From contig NZ_ATUY01000005.1 of assembly GCF_000420445.1 (NCBI RefSeq), positions 62,001 to 126,000 of the forward strand: a stretch of DNA of 64,000 bases, in the 5' to 3' direction. The notes beneath the pieces were generated by a model. It worked only from the letters and a program-made list of their open reading frames with translations, did no database searches and was not told where the DNA came from. Both the position numbers and the translations under genes were made by a program. Below are positions 53,723 to 63,771 of the stretch, piece after piece (the stretch's first letter is position 1; each line of letters starts with the position of its first letter). Source of the stretch: Actinotignum urinale DSM 15805 (GTDB lineage: Bacteria > Actinomycetota > Actinomycetes > Actinomycetales > Actinomycetaceae).

Positions 53723-55003
53723 ATGTCTGAAAATTGGAAATTCGATACTTTGCAAGTCCATGCCGGGCAAATTTTAGATTCTGACCATGCAGCCCGCGCG
53801 CTCCCGATCTATCAAACAACCTCCTACGTTTTTAAAGATAACGAACAAGCACGCAATCGCTTCGCCCTGACCGAACCGGGCATGATCTACACCCGCATTA
53901 CCAACCCCACCCAGTCCGCGGTCGAAAACCGCATCGCCGCCCTCTACGGCGGAACCGGTGGGCTCCTCCTCGCCTCAGGTAGCGCCGCCGCAACCTACGC
54001 AATCCTCAACTTGGCGCACAGCGGGCAGAACATCGTCGCATCCGCTTCCCTCTACGGCGGAACCTTCAACCTCTTCAAATACACCCTCCCCACACTCGGC
54101 ATTGAAGTTCGTTTCGTCCACGACGCGGAAAACATCGACGCCTGGGAAGAACTCATTGACGACAACACCCGCGCACTCTACGGCGAAACCCTACCCAACC
54201 CCCAGCTCGACGTTCTCGACATCGAACCTATTGCAGCCCTCGCCCACAACAATGGCATCCCGCTTATAGTCGACAACACCGTTCCAACACCCTGGATTGT
54301 GAACCCCTTTGATTTCGGCGCAGATGTTGTTATCGATTCAGTCACAAAGTTCATGGGCGGGCACGGCACAACAATCGCCGGTTCCATCGTGGAACGTGCC
54401 GGTTTCGACTGGAAGAACGGCAAATTCCCGGCGCTCTCCGAACCGGACGAAAGCTACCACGGCATCACCTTTGCGGACGTCCCCGGCGCCCCCTTCACTA
54501 CCCGCGTCCGCGCAACGCTTCTGCGCGATACCGGCGCGGCCATCTCCCCCATCAGTGCATTCCTCATTGCACAAGGCCTTGAAACCCTCAGCCTGCGCAT
54601 GGAACGCCACCTGTCCAATACCCGCGCCGTCATCGATTTCCTTCTCGCCCACCCCGCTGTTGCCAGCGTCAACTATCCGAGCTTGGAAACCTCGAAATAC
54701 CACGCCCTGGCGGAAAAGTACTGCCCGAAGGGAGCCGGTTCGCTGTTCACCATCGATCTTGCCGGCGGCTTCGAAGCGGCGGCAGCTTTCGTCGAAAATC
54801 TCAAACTCTTCTCGAATCTCGCGAATATTGGCGACGCTAAATCCCTCGTCGTCCATCCCGCGTCAACAACGCATTCGCAACTTAACGCGCAGGAGCTCGC
54901 GGGAGCTGGAATCAGCCCCGCAACGGTACGCCTCTCCATCGGCATTGAAGATCCCAGCGATATTATTGCCGACATCAAGCAGGCACTCGACTCCCTCAAG
55001 TAG
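53723..55003 (+). CDS. metY: O-acetylhomoserine aminocarboxypropyltransferase / sulfhydrylase (MetY type)
   Basis: A 426-residue PLP enzyme of the Cys/Met metabolism family. It begins NWKFDTLQVHAGQI with TTSYVFKD, and has the PLP-Lys region VIDSVTKFMGGHGTTIAGSI and the C-terminal VRLSIGIEDPSDIIADI. It replaces the acetyl group of O-acetylhomoserine with sulfide to give homocysteine. The metX gene that makes this substrate follows on the same strand (239-base gap), which supports the assignment. AAAGGAG precedes the ATG. A structured leader lies upstream. Confidence 0.93.
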   Translation: MSENWKFDTLQVHAGQILDSDHAARALPIYQTTSYVFKDNEQARNRFALTEPGMIYTRITNPTQSAVENRIAALYGGTGGLLLASGSAAATYAILNLAHSGQNIVASASLYGGTFNLFKYTLPTLGIEVRFVHDAENIDAWEELIDDNTRALYGETLPNPQLDVLDIEPIAALAHNNGIPLIVDNTVPTPWIVNPFDFGADVVIDSVTKFMGGHGTTIAGSIVERAGFDWKNGKFPALSEPDESYHGITFADVPGAPFTTRVRATLLRDTGAAISPISAFLIAQGLETLSLRMERHLSNTRAVIDFLLAHPAVASVNYPSLETSKYHALAEKYCPKGAGSLFTIDLAGGFEAAAAFVENLKLFSNLANIGDAKSLVVHPASTTHSQLNAQELAGAGISPATVRLSIGIEDPSDIIADIKQALDSLK

Positions 55004-55059
55004 GCGCAATGAGGTTCTATGCACGGCCGCGGTGAGGCGCAAGTCGCACCATCCGCCGG

Positions 55060-55190
55060 CACGGAACAATAAACACAACCCCGGAACAACGAGCACAAAC
55101 ACACGTGCGACGAACACGAATACACGTGCCAGAAACACACACCGGAACAACGAACACAACCACCAGGACCACGAACACAACCAAGAAAAG
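55060..55190 (+). repeat. Degenerate tandem repeats between metY and metX
   Basis: Repeated variants of CGGAACAACGAACACAACC at roughly 21-bp spacing: near 55061 (CGGAACAATAAACACAACCC), 55081 (CGGAACAACGAGCACAAA), 55143 (CGGAACAACGAACACAACCA) and 55166 (GGACCACGAACACAACCA), with more decayed ones between. ACACGTG occurs twice in the array. No gene or terminator is visible in the 239-base gap. Confidence 0.8.
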
Positions 55191-55241
55191 CCCGCGCGTA
55201 ACTCAACCACACCGCGCAGGCCACCACCCAAATGAGGAGCT

Positions 55242-56471
55242 ATGGCTGAAGAACAACCCCTATACCTTGTCGGTTACCCAGAAATGGATCCTGTAACAGA
55301 TGCCGCACCCATTGGCGACTACGATACGGGCTACAGCGCAACTCCGCGCCTCAAAGAGCGCACAACCGGCGCCTGGCTTACCGGGGACGACCCCGAAGAG
55401 CGTCAATTCATGCACATTGGCCCCGTTGAGTTATCGCATGGCGGGCGCATCCCCAACGTCCAAATTGCTTACGAGACCTGGGGGGAGCTCAACGAGGACG
55501 CTTCTAACGCGATTCTTTTGTGCCACGCTCTCACCGGTGACTCGCACGCCTCCTCAAAGGATGGAAAATCTGGGTGGTGGCATGAAATTGTGGGGCCTGG
55601 CCTGGCCATCGACACCAACAAATATTTTGTGGTGTGCCCGAACGTCTTAGGCGGATGTCAAGGTACGACGGGCCCCGCGTCTTTCGCACCAGATGGCGAA
55701 CGTTGGGGGCCACGTTTCCCTCAAATCACGATTCGCGACATGTGCCGAGCCGAGGCGCGCATGGCGAAACAGCTCGGCATTAAGAAATGGCATCTTATTG
55801 CGGGAGCTAGTTTTGGCGGGAATCGAGTGATGGAATGGGCGGCAACATTCCCGGAAATGACGGGAGCCATTGCTGTTCTCGTGTCCGGCCCAGCTTCCAC
55901 CGCGGAGCAAATCGCCTACGCACATCTGCAAAAACTCGCGATTATGCACGATCCAATGTGGCGTGGCGGAAATTACTATGACGCCGGGCCAGGGCAAGGG
56001 CCGACAGCAGGTTTGGGGCTGGCCCGCCAAATTGCGCATCTTACCTACAGGTGTCCCGAAGAAATGGCGGTGCGTTTTGGACGCACCCCGCAGCGGGGAG
56101 AAAATCCGCGATTCGGCGGACGTTACGCCGTGGAAAGCTACCTCGACTACCACGCCTACAAACTCATTGGGCGTTTCGACGCAAACTCGTATCTCACAAT
56201 TAACCAGGCATTTATTACCCACGATATTGGTTACGAACGCGGTGGGATTGATAAGGTATTGGAGAGTCTCACCATGCCCGCGCTGGTTGTTGAAGTTGAT
56301 TCAGATCGTCTGTTCTACCCCGAGGACATGAAAAAATTAGCTGAGGCGCTACCGGGTTCTGGGGAATTGAAAACCGTTCGCTCTGTCCACGGGCACGACG
56401 GATTCCTCATTGAAAACGATCAAGTGAGCACAATTTTACGCGAGTTCCTTCACAAGATTGGTGATGCATGA
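55242..56471 (+). CDS. metX: Homoserine O-acetyltransferase
   Basis: A 409-residue alpha/beta-hydrolase-fold acyltransferase for methionine synthesis. It has RIPNVQIAYETWGELN, LLCHALTGDSHASS, the nucleophile elbow IAGASFGGNRVMEWA (Ser in GASFGG; many MetX proteins have GGSMGG), and the catalytic Asp/His at VEVDSDRLF and VHGHDGFLIE. Succinyl instead of acetyl specificity cannot be excluded from sequence. GAGGAG sits directly before the ATG. It overlaps the next gene by four bases (ATGA). Confidence 0.93.
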   Translation: MAEEQPLYLVGYPEMDPVTDAAPIGDYDTGYSATPRLKERTTGAWLTGDDPEERQFMHIGPVELSHGGRIPNVQIAYETWGELNEDASNAILLCHALTGDSHASSKDGKSGWWHEIVGPGLAIDTNKYFVVCPNVLGGCQGTTGPASFAPDGERWGPRFPQITIRDMCRAEARMAKQLGIKKWHLIAGASFGGNRVMEWAATFPEMTGAIAVLVSGPASTAEQIAYAHLQKLAIMHDPMWRGGNYYDAGPGQGPTAGLGLARQIAHLTYRCPEEMAVRFGRTPQRGENPRFGGRYAVESYLDYHAYKLIGRFDANSYLTINQAFITHDIGYERGGIDKVLESLTMPALVVEVDSDRLFYPEDMKKLAEALPGSGELKTVRSVHGHDGFLIENDQVSTILREFLHKIGDA

Positions 56472-57568
56472 GTACAGACTGGACAAACGACCCTCTCGGC
56501 GAGGACTATCAACAAAAAACCCTGGAGCTCGTTCCGGATCGCGAGGGGCGTGTGGTTACAACGCTGATTCGCCACTGTCCACGCGAAACCGCTGTGACAT
56601 CTTCGCATCCCGCTACAACGTCGCCCTCTTCGGTAACGCCTCCACTTCCCAGTTTCGCCCTTCTTGCAATCCACGGATGGGATGATTACTTCTACCAAAC
56701 CCCTCTTTCTGAAGCCATTACTGCATCTGGAGGAGCGTTTTATGCCGTCGACCTTAGAAAATACGGAAGGTCGCTCCTTCCGGGTCAAAGCTATGGCTAT
56801 ACGAAAAGCATGAAAATTTACAACGAAGATATTACTGTTGCTTTTCGGGCGCTCAAGGACGATCTTCACGAACGTTACGGCAGCGTTGCGGATTCTCTGC
56901 CGATTTTTCTCTACGGGCATTCCACGGGTGGACTTATCGCCACGCTCTACGCTGACGGGGCGCGCAAAGAAAAATGGCCCGTTCCGCTTGCCGGACTTAT
57001 TCTTAATTCTCCGTGGTTAGATTTGCAGGGCGGGCTTGCTACTCGTTTTTTCGCCACCCAGCTTGCAGAGCTCGGGAACCTTATCGCCCCGAAAGCGGTT
57101 CTTCCCGTTCCGCCACTAGAAAATTATGCTCATACGTTAAGGGCGTGGACTCCCGACGGCGGCCCGGTTCCCGGCACCCCGGCTGGAACGACGGATCCTT
57201 TCTGGGTGGGAGGCTGGTGTCCTGATTGGGACATGCGTCCGGAACACGCCCCTATTCGTGCGGGCTGGTTGCGTGCAGTTTTGCGCGGACATCGGGCAAT
57301 TAAACGCCACACCCGCATCTATATACCGGTTTTGATGCTCACTTCAGCTGAGTCGCGTTTATCGGTTGGGTGGCATGAGGAATTGCGTGGCGTAGACACG
57401 GTTCTTGACGTCAAACAAATGTGGAAACGTGGTGAACGCATAGCGAAAAATATTGAAATCCGCAAAATTAAGAACGCAATTCACGACGTTACGTTCTCGC
57501 GCGCACCGGTTCGCGAGCAGGCACTGAATTTCATTACCGATTTTTGTTTACGTCATTTACGACGATAA
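56468..57568 (+). CDS. Alpha/beta hydrolase (serine aminopeptidase/lysophospholipase type)
   Basis: A 366-residue hydrolase. The nucleophile elbow is LYGHSTGGLIATLYAD (about 148-163), with the oxyanion-side LAIHGWDDYF (about 65-74) and a catalytic His candidate near the C-terminus (NAIHDVTFSR). The fold resembles monoglyceride lipase/lysophospholipase (Hydrolase_4). No signal peptide. It overlaps metX by four bases, so it is translated with the methionine genes, though a methionine role is not indicated. Substrate unknown. Confidence 0.85.
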   Translation: MSTDWTNDPLGEDYQQKTLELVPDREGRVVTTLIRHCPRETAVTSSHPATTSPSSVTPPLPSFALLAIHGWDDYFYQTPLSEAITASGGAFYAVDLRKYGRSLLPGQSYGYTKSMKIYNEDITVAFRALKDDLHERYGSVADSLPIFLYGHSTGGLIATLYADGARKEKWPVPLAGLILNSPWLDLQGGLATRFFATQLAELGNLIAPKAVLPVPPLENYAHTLRAWTPDGGPVPGTPAGTTDPFWVGGWCPDWDMRPEHAPIRAGWLRAVLRGHRAIKRHTRIYIPVLMLTSAESRLSVGWHEELRGVDTVLDVKQMWKRGERIAKNIEIRKIKNAIHDVTFSRAPVREQALNFITDFCLRHLRR

Positions 57569-57746
57569 CCAACTCTTCGCATACACAACGTCGCACGTCT
57601 TCACCCAATACCTTGCTTCACGTGCGCCACAAACCACAAATTCCTTCATAAATGTGCTATTTTTTGCCACATCGGCTCCGCGGAAGATGTGCGAGCCTTT
57701 CAGGGGCAGGTTTGCAGAAATTGTTATTGCGCGCTACTTTATATTT

Positions 57747-59210
57747 TTACTGCGCTGCGCGACTTCCTCTGCGATGGCGCCTAAAGAATCTGCGGGATGG
57801 CCGAGAATCGTCTTCCGAAGGCTGGAAGAATCTTTCGCGCTGGGAATTTTGGGAAGAATCTTGCGTATCCGGGACAAAAGCACGCCTTCCAGGAGTTGCG
57901 CGGTGCCCCGTAGGTTGGTTTTTTTCGGCGCGAACGTCATCATTCGCAGCATCCACCACATCACCAGTTGCTTGAGCGACGGGCAAATCGGCTGTTGCCG
58001 GAACGTCCACACTATCAGATCCCGCCTGAGCATCGGACTGCGCAACGACGTCAAAAATACTCACGCGCTGTGCCGATTCCTCAACACTATAGGGTTTTTC
58101 GACGGCATTTCCTTGCGTTTCCGGTTGCTCATTATGCCCTTCATCTTCTGGCGTTCTCCATGCTCTAGATCCAACAGATCCCTTCACCGTATCGGAAATC
58201 GATGGCCAAACCGGATGAGCTAAAGACTCTTCACTTTGAACGGAATCCTCTGCTCGCCATCTCCTACCCATGCGTGAAACTTGTGGAAGATCTGGTTGTT
58301 CGACAACTTGAACACTAGGTTCGGGTTGCGTCTCGCGTGTAGCGTTGTCATCCGAATCGTTAGGCGTGAAGGACTCTCCGTCTGCTACGGGTTCCTGCTC
58401 ACCGGACTCGTGAGTAGAGGATTCGTCGTCGTCGACATCGCGCGCGGAAAAATCTTCATTATCTGATTCTTGAACAGTGACGGCACTATCCCAAAAATCT
58501 TCAAATGCAGTTGTTTCCTCTACGTCCGTTGTCTCGTCAACAACTTCGGCGCTATCTGTTTCTTCGCGGTAAGCGTTATAAACATCTGCTTCGCCGTCGT
58601 TATCGTCGGGCATATTTACCGATGCCTGCGTCAAAGCAAAGACCGTGTTTTGCGGACGAACATCGTCGACGCTAATAAGAATCTCACCGTGGGATTCCAC
58701 CGCCGTAACCCTTTTAACGAGAACGCCTGCACCAGCCAGCGCACGAATCGCATTAATCGCATCTTCATCGATATCTAACGCAAAAACAATAAGGCGAGGC
58801 CCGGATACCGGAATCGGCGGATTTGCCGCCACGAAAGCCTGCCAATTCCCAATAAATAAATGCTGACCACCCGGATATAGGCGCGTAATACTTTCACGAT
58901 CAATGCCTGAATGTTCACCACTTCTTCCCAGGGCATCAAGCAGATGTGTGGCATCAAAATATTCGTGAATTTCGACGGTAACTATCTGTCCCGTTGCATC
59001 CAACGCTAAGAAAGATGAAACTTTTTGCGTTCTGCCTTGAGAGGATGGGACATCGTGCGTCATCCATGTTAAGGGAAATAGCGGAGTATCGGTTAACGAT
59101 ATCACGTTATGCCGCAAGCCCTTGAGAATCTCTTCCCTCGCCTCTTGCGAGAGAGCTGGCGAGGTATGAGCAGCTTCCAACCCCTGGCCACGTAATGTAT
59201 AAAGACCCAC
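57747..59210 (-). CDS. Acidic protein of unknown function with ordered N-terminal domain
   Basis: A 487-residue protein. The first ~190 residues look folded (SFLALDATGQIVTVEIHEYF, RLIVFALDIDEDAINAIRAL, VTAVESHGEILISVDDVRPQ), with a pattern reminiscent of PD-(D/E)XK nuclease-like domains; I am not confident in that. The remaining ~300 residues are strongly acidic and disordered, ending in a basic tail (RRFFRRHRRGSRAA). GTG 59210 has GAGGG about six bases upstream. No partner gene is obvious. The gap 59211-59445 holds no gene; a short AT-rich stretch there may contain its promoter. Confidence 0.6.
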   Translation of the reverse strand: MGLYTLRGQGLEAAHTSPALSQEAREEILKGLRHNVISLTDTPLFPLTWMTHDVPSSQGRTQKVSSFLALDATGQIVTVEIHEYFDATHLLDALGRSGEHSGIDRESITRLYPGGQHLFIGNWQAFVAANPPIPVSGPRLIVFALDIDEDAINAIRALAGAGVLVKRVTAVESHGEILISVDDVRPQNTVFALTQASVNMPDDNDGEADVYNAYREETDSAEVVDETTDVEETTAFEDFWDSAVTVQESDNEDFSARDVDDDESSTHESGEQEPVADGESFTPNDSDDNATRETQPEPSVQVVEQPDLPQVSRMGRRWRAEDSVQSEESLAHPVWPSISDTVKGSVGSRAWRTPEDEGHNEQPETQGNAVEKPYSVEESAQRVSIFDVVAQSDAQAGSDSVDVPATADLPVAQATGDVVDAANDDVRAEKNQPTGHRATPGRRAFVPDTQDSSQNSQRERFFQPSEDDSRPSRRFFRRHRRGSRAAQ

Positions 59211-59445
59211 TACCGCCCTCCTCTATAAATATTTGACATAGTTATACTTATTCTAGTTGCTTTAGAACTAAAAGGTGGGACTTATTATGAAGAACTAAGG
59301 CGAAACCGGACATTTTTCCAGTATTTTACCAAGAGTGAAATACTAATCTAGCTAACTCTGCGTTAACTAAAAGTACCCTCACTCGCACGTAAACCCAGGA
59401 AAAATGACCTTATCGTCGTCGAAAACATAAAAGGTTTCGATGCTT

Positions 59446-61080
59446 TTAGTGGATACCGGAAATGGTGCCGTCCTCATCAACACGGATGGAAACGGCGCTC
59501 GGCACCTTTGGCAAACCGGGCATTAACATGACTGTTCCGCTAATAACCACCACAAAACCTCCACCGGAACTTAAACGCACCTCACGAACAGGGAATTCAA
59601 AATCTGAAGGCGCCCCAAGGACTTTCGCATCCGCACTAAACGATGCAGGTGTTTTCGCGATACATACGGGGAGGTTTCCGTAGCCCTTTTCTTCCAATTC
59701 CGCCAGTGTTCGCTTGGCTACGGGCGTGAAGGTCACCTTGCCCCCGCCGTAAACCTTGTGGACCACGGCGTCGATTTTTTCCGTGAGCTTCGCGTCCATG
59801 TCGTAGGTGTAAGAGATGCTGTTCGGTTCCTCGATAGCGTCGAGAACCGCGTTGGCAAGATTGGTCGCACCTTCACCACCGCGGGCGTAATGTTCAGAAA
59901 CCGCGCATCGCACGCCCATTTTTCGGGCTTCTTCCATCACTAACTCGATTTCCTTATCCGTGTCGGAATAGAAACGGTTAATGGCGACAACTACGTTCTG
60001 TCCCCACAACTTCACAAGGTTTTCCACATGGCGACGGGCATTTGAGAACCCTGCCTTAACAGCGTCCAGGTTCTCCTGCTCAAGTTCGGAAAGTGCGACG
60101 CCCCCGTGATACTTAATGGCGCGAATCGTTACAACGCACACCGCGGCATCGGGCTGGATACCGGCGTTACGGCATTTAATATCGATGAATTTCTCAGCGC
60201 CTAGATCTGCACCGAAACCGGCTTCCGTCACAACGATTTCGCCTGTCGCCAATGCGCCACGTGTTGCCATCACAGAGTTGCAACCGTGGGCGATATTTGC
60301 GAAGGGGCCACCGTGAATAAATGCAGGGGTTCCTTCAAGGGTACGTACAAGATTCGGAGAAAATGCTTCGACGAGGAGCGCGACCATTGCGTTCGTTGCA
60401 TCAATATCATCTGCGGTAACGGTTTGACCATCATAGGTGTAGCCCACGTGGATTCCGCCAAGGCGGGTACGCAAATCTTCAAGGCTGGAAGCAAGGCAGA
60501 AGGTAGCCATTACTTCGCTGGCGGCCGTAATATCGAAACCTGCTTCGCGCGTAACACCCGCAGTTTTCCCGCCGATTCCCACGACGATATTGCGTAGGGC
60601 ACGGTCGTTCATATCGAGGGCGCGGCGTACAACAACGGTTCTCGGGTCGATATTGTGGGTTCCGAAATGCAGTGCGTTATCCGTCATTGCGGCGAGAAGA
60701 TTTTGCGCTGCGGTAATGGCGGCGAAATCTCCGTTAAAGTGCAGGTTGATATTGGTTGCAGGGGTAACCTGGGCTTTCCCTCCACCAATCGCGCCACCTT
60801 TGATTCCGAAAATCGGGCCGAGGGATGGTTCACGCAACGCCAAAACAGCGTTTTTTCCAAGCGCGCGAAGGCCATCTGCCAAACCAATGGAAGTTGTTGT
60901 TTTACCTTCGCCCGGAGGTGTGGGAGACATCGCCGTGACGAGCACGAGTTTTCCTTGAAGCTTAGAGGATTCAATATAGGTGCGATCAATCTTTGCGCGA
61001 TCACGTCCGTAGGGAATGAATGCGTGGGCGGGAATTCCCGCACCTTGGGCTATCTCAAATAAATCATGCTCGTTATGCAT
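59446..61080 (-). CDS. fhs: Formate-tetrahydrofolate ligase
   Basis: A 544-residue enzyme making 10-formyl-THF from formate, ATP and THF. The P-loop is SPTPPGEGKTTTSIGLADGL. Downstream blocks include LREPSLGPIFGIKGGAIGGG and NLHFNGDFAAI. It feeds the same one-carbon pool served by the folate genes at 41-44 kb. ATG 61078-61080 is the only good start. Flanking gaps (59211-59445, 61081-61343) hold no other genes. Confidence 0.96.
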   Translation of the reverse strand: MHNEHDLFEIAQGAGIPAHAFIPYGRDRAKIDRTYIESSKLQGKLVLVTAMSPTPPGEGKTTTSIGLADGLRALGKNAVLALREPSLGPIFGIKGGAIGGGKAQVTPATNINLHFNGDFAAITAAQNLLAAMTDNALHFGTHNIDPRTVVVRRALDMNDRALRNIVVGIGGKTAGVTREAGFDITAASEVMATFCLASSLEDLRTRLGGIHVGYTYDGQTVTADDIDATNAMVALLVEAFSPNLVRTLEGTPAFIHGGPFANIAHGCNSVMATRGALATGEIVVTEAGFGADLGAEKFIDIKCRNAGIQPDAAVCVVTIRAIKYHGGVALSELEQENLDAVKAGFSNARRHVENLVKLWGQNVVVAINRFYSDTDKEIELVMEEARKMGVRCAVSEHYARGGEGATNLANAVLDAIEEPNSISYTYDMDAKLTEKIDAVVHKVYGGGKVTFTPVAKRTLAELEEKGYGNLPVCIAKTPASFSADAKVLGAPSDFEFPVREVRLSSGGGFVVVISGTVMLMPGLPKVPSAVSIRVDEDGTISGIH

Positions 61081-61343
61081 ACCCTGAATTTTATATGCTT
61101 ACTGGCTCAATGTCTGCTATCTGTCCATCGTGGTGACACGTTTCGCACTGCGCTACGTCATCCGCTGTTCGGGCACGGTTTGCGTAACGCAATTTATAGT
61201 TTCAGGGCTTTTCCTGCATTGACGTAACGCTACCCTGACTTTTCACAAATTTCGCGTAGATTTTCACCTGCATGCGCTTTTGTCTGATATTATCCAGGGC
61301 GCACAAAACACGTGAAAGCCACGCTAGCCAGGGTTGCCCAGCT

Positions 61344-62078
61344 TTATTCGAGTGGCCCCATATCGGCTTCGTATTCTTCACGAATACGCTCCCCGCGAGC
61401 CTCGTCGAAGGAATCCAGGCGCCTCTTCACTTTCGCGGGAACACCCACGGCAATGGAGTTCGGGGGAACATCTTGCATCACGACGGCTCCCGCCCCAACA
61501 ATGGAGTTTTCCCCGATTGTCACGCCTGGCCCAATTGTTACCGAGGCACCAATCCAGACGTTGTCCTCAATGGTGATAGGGCTACCGTACTCAAGTTTTG
61601 TGGTTGCACGCAGGTTGGGGTCAATGGGGTGCGCGGCGGTGGTGAGCGTTACGCGCGGACCGATAAGCACACGGTTTCCAATACGAATCGGCGCAACATC
61701 CAACATGATTGCTCCCGTATTAATGAAAGTTTCCTCTCCGATGTACACATTGACACCGTAGTCGCAGTGAACTGGTTGGATAACTGTTGCAGAATCAGGG
61801 AATGCGCCAAAAAGTTGTTTCGCTAATTCTCGCGCTACATCCTCTTCGTTAACAGGTGTTGCATTGAGCTTCGCCTGAATAGGTAAGGTCGTAGCGCAAA
61901 CCTTCAACTGATATTCCTCATCGGGAATATACATTTTTCCGGCAACCATACGTTTCCATGTTCGTGAAGGCTCTCCGAAACGTTCTGCCACATTCGAGCA
62001 GTCAATAGTTTCATAATCACCGGCGCTTGGCCCGGGCGCAATCGCCTTATCCGGTTTCACAGCAAATCCTTCACGCAT
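61344..62078 (-). CDS. Sugar/maltose O-acetyltransferase family (left-handed beta-helix)
   Basis: A 244-residue acyltransferase. It has the Mac domain (TWKRMVAGKMYIPDEEYQL), then hexapeptide repeats with family markers VHCDYGVNVYIGEETFINTG, RIGNRVLIGPRVTLTTAAHP (catalytic His), WIGASVTIGPGVTIGENSIV and VAVGVPAKV-like IAVGVPAKVKRR. About 45 N-terminal residues are extra. ATG 62076-62078 has AAGGAG five bases upstream; a longer reading is less likely. A good promoter lies at 62108-62137. Sugar substrate unknown. Confidence 0.88.
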   Translation of the reverse strand: MREGFAVKPDKAIAPGPSAGDYETIDCSNVAERFGEPSRTWKRMVAGKMYIPDEEYQLKVCATTLPIQAKLNATPVNEEDVARELAKQLFGAFPDSATVIQPVHCDYGVNVYIGEETFINTGAIMLDVAPIRIGNRVLIGPRVTLTTAAHPIDPNLRATTKLEYGSPITIEDNVWIGASVTIGPGVTIGENSIVGAGAVVMQDVPPNSIAVGVPAKVKRRLDSFDEARGERIREEYEADMGPLE

Positions 62079-62107
62079 TGGCTCTCCTTTAATCACAGCG
62101 TGCTCCT

Positions 62108-62137
62108 ATTATCTCACGCCCGCATAAAATTTCTCAA
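62108..62137 (-). promoter_or_regulatory. Sigma-70-like promoter for the O-acetyltransferase gene
   Basis: On the minus strand TTGAGA (62137-62132), an 18-base spacer ending in TGA, then GATAAT (62113-62108). Transcription would begin near 62101, about 25 bases before the start codon. The rest of the stretch to 62360 shows no gene or repeat. Confidence 0.55.
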
Positions 62138-62360
62138 AATGCTGAATGGCAGCCGTTTCGGCACCACTACACTACACCTACAAACACCTGAGTCTACTAA
62201 CTCTACTTTCTACCCAGTTCTTCACCATTCTTACTTTGACGAACATACATATCGCCGTAACCATCTAGCTGTTTGCCTCAATCTCCTAGCTACGCCACTT
62301 TGGTTCATCTACGTCGCCCACTGCTCACAATCCTCAGCCCTGGGTTCCCCTATGAACATG

Positions 62361-62398
62361 AAAAAACCGCCTATTTTCATTGAAAACAGGCGGTTTTT
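62361..62398. terminator. Bidirectional-looking terminator next to tRNA-Pro
   Basis: CCGCCT-(A)-TTTTC pairs with GAAAA-(C)-AGGCGG around a short loop, flanked by AAAAAA on one side and TTTTT on the other. On the minus strand it lies directly after the tRNA-Pro gene and should end its transcript. Confidence 0.85.
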
Positions 62399-62399
62399 G

Positions 62400-62473
<74 letters not shown>

Positions 62474-62743
62474 TGGCAACTCAACTATAATAGCTAAAAT
62501 TTCGGGAAAATACGAATATCAGAATCTTTTGTGCGCTACGCTACAGCCAGCCGCGCGTGCTGACGAGAAGTTCGTTCCTCCCTCGCAAAGCTATAGCCGT
62601 TTCCCAACTATCAGACCTGACTTCCACACCCCACTCCTTACCTTCACAAGTTTCTGGTTTTGCATTGGGGTGAAGTGTGTTTGTTGGCTCTATTCCTCGC
62701 GAATACCCACAGCGCGGAAATATTGCGAAAACTCTTGCCCCGG

Positions 62744-63730
62744 CTACCCTAGCTCTGCGCGGGTAACCGCCAGGAGTGTCGCTTCGGGTCTGCGCAACAC
62801 ACGTAAGGGAACATACGGGGTGCCTCCCATTCCTGCGGAAAGCTGAACCGCCATTGTATGTTGCTGCATGTTGAAATCTCCATCTCGGCGAAGTGGCGCG
62901 CCAGATGTTCCCAAGGGCCAGGTGAAAAGCCCGGAATCATACGCTGTTGGTAAATCGCAGTTGGTGGTGAGCGAACCAATACAAGGCAGTGCAAGCTGTC
63001 CGCCGTGCGTGTGCCCCGCAAAAGCAAGCTCCACTCCGTCCTCGTAGAGCGCCTGCAAAGCCCACAGATAGGGTGCGTGAACAAGACCAATACGGACGTG
63101 CGGTTGCGCTACGCCGTCGTCACGAACAGCGGGCATGCGAGCTCGGTTAATGTGAGGGTCGTCCATGCCCACAAGGTCAATAACCCATTCGCCCACGTTC
63201 ATGGTGGCACGTCGATTATTGAGATTCACCCAGCCGGATTCCTCAAAGCGCTGCGACATCTCTTCCCAGGGCAAGTCCATTTCGCGTTCAAGATTTTTCG
63301 CCTCAATTGGCAACAAATACGCGAAAGGATTTTTAGGTATCGGGCTGTAGTAATCGTTGGATCCGTACACAAAAGCACCCGGAATTCCCACGAATGGCTC
63401 CAGCGCCCGCATAAGACTGTCGAGGGAGTGAACGCTCGAAAGGCTGTCTCCCGTGATAACAAGAAAATCAGGTTCAGTTTCCGCTAGGGAACGTATGTAA
63501 TCAATTTTCGACGTGTCGTTCGGCAAAAGATGAATGTCGCTCAAATGAAGTATTTTTAAGGACGACGACGAAGGCCTACCCGATTCGTTCTCCTCATTCT
63601 CCTGAGGGGGAAGCATTAGGCTTCGGTAGCGTAGAGTGAATGCTCTGTTCTCAAGCAGACCCCACCCTAGCCCGGCAGCGCCGCACAGCCCTATCCCTAG
63701 GGCTGTGCGCGCCACACTCTTACGTATCAT
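62744..63730 (-). CDS. Membrane-anchored metallophosphoesterase
   Basis: A 328-residue protein with an N-terminal hydrophobic anchor (TALGIGLCGAAGLGWGLL), then a calcineurin-like phosphoesterase domain with the metal motifs LKILHLSDIHLLP, LVITGDSLSS, YGSNDYY (GND variant of GNHD), LVHAP and AFAGHTHGGQLALP. GGGAAA precedes ATG 63728-63730. In Actinobacteria this type of phosphoesterase commonly follows a class A PBP gene, as here. Substrate unknown; a UDP-diacylglucosamine-like or other lipid diphosphate role is only speculation. Confidence 0.9.
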   Translation of the reverse strand: MIRKSVARTALGIGLCGAAGLGWGLLENRAFTLRYRSLMLPPQENEENESGRPSSSSLKILHLSDIHLLPNDTSKIDYIRSLAETEPDFLVITGDSLSSVHSLDSLMRALEPFVGIPGAFVYGSNDYYSPIPKNPFAYLLPIEAKNLEREMDLPWEEMSQRFEESGWVNLNNRRATMNVGEWVIDLVGMDDPHINRARMPAVRDDGVAQPHVRIGLVHAPYLWALQALYEDGVELAFAGHTHGGQLALPCIGSLTTNCDLPTAYDSGLFTWPLGTSGAPLRRDGDFNMQQHTMAVQLSAGMGGTPYVPLRVLRRPEATLLAVTRAELG

Positions 63731-63771
63731 TTTCCCTTTCCGTCACTTCATTATTCAGAGTTTCATTCTCG

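Noticed and set aside
62474-62743. Gene between tRNA-Pro and the metallophosphoesterase
   Set aside because: A 143-codon frame crosses it but runs through the tRNA and opposite the phosphoesterase; no motif or ribosome-binding site.
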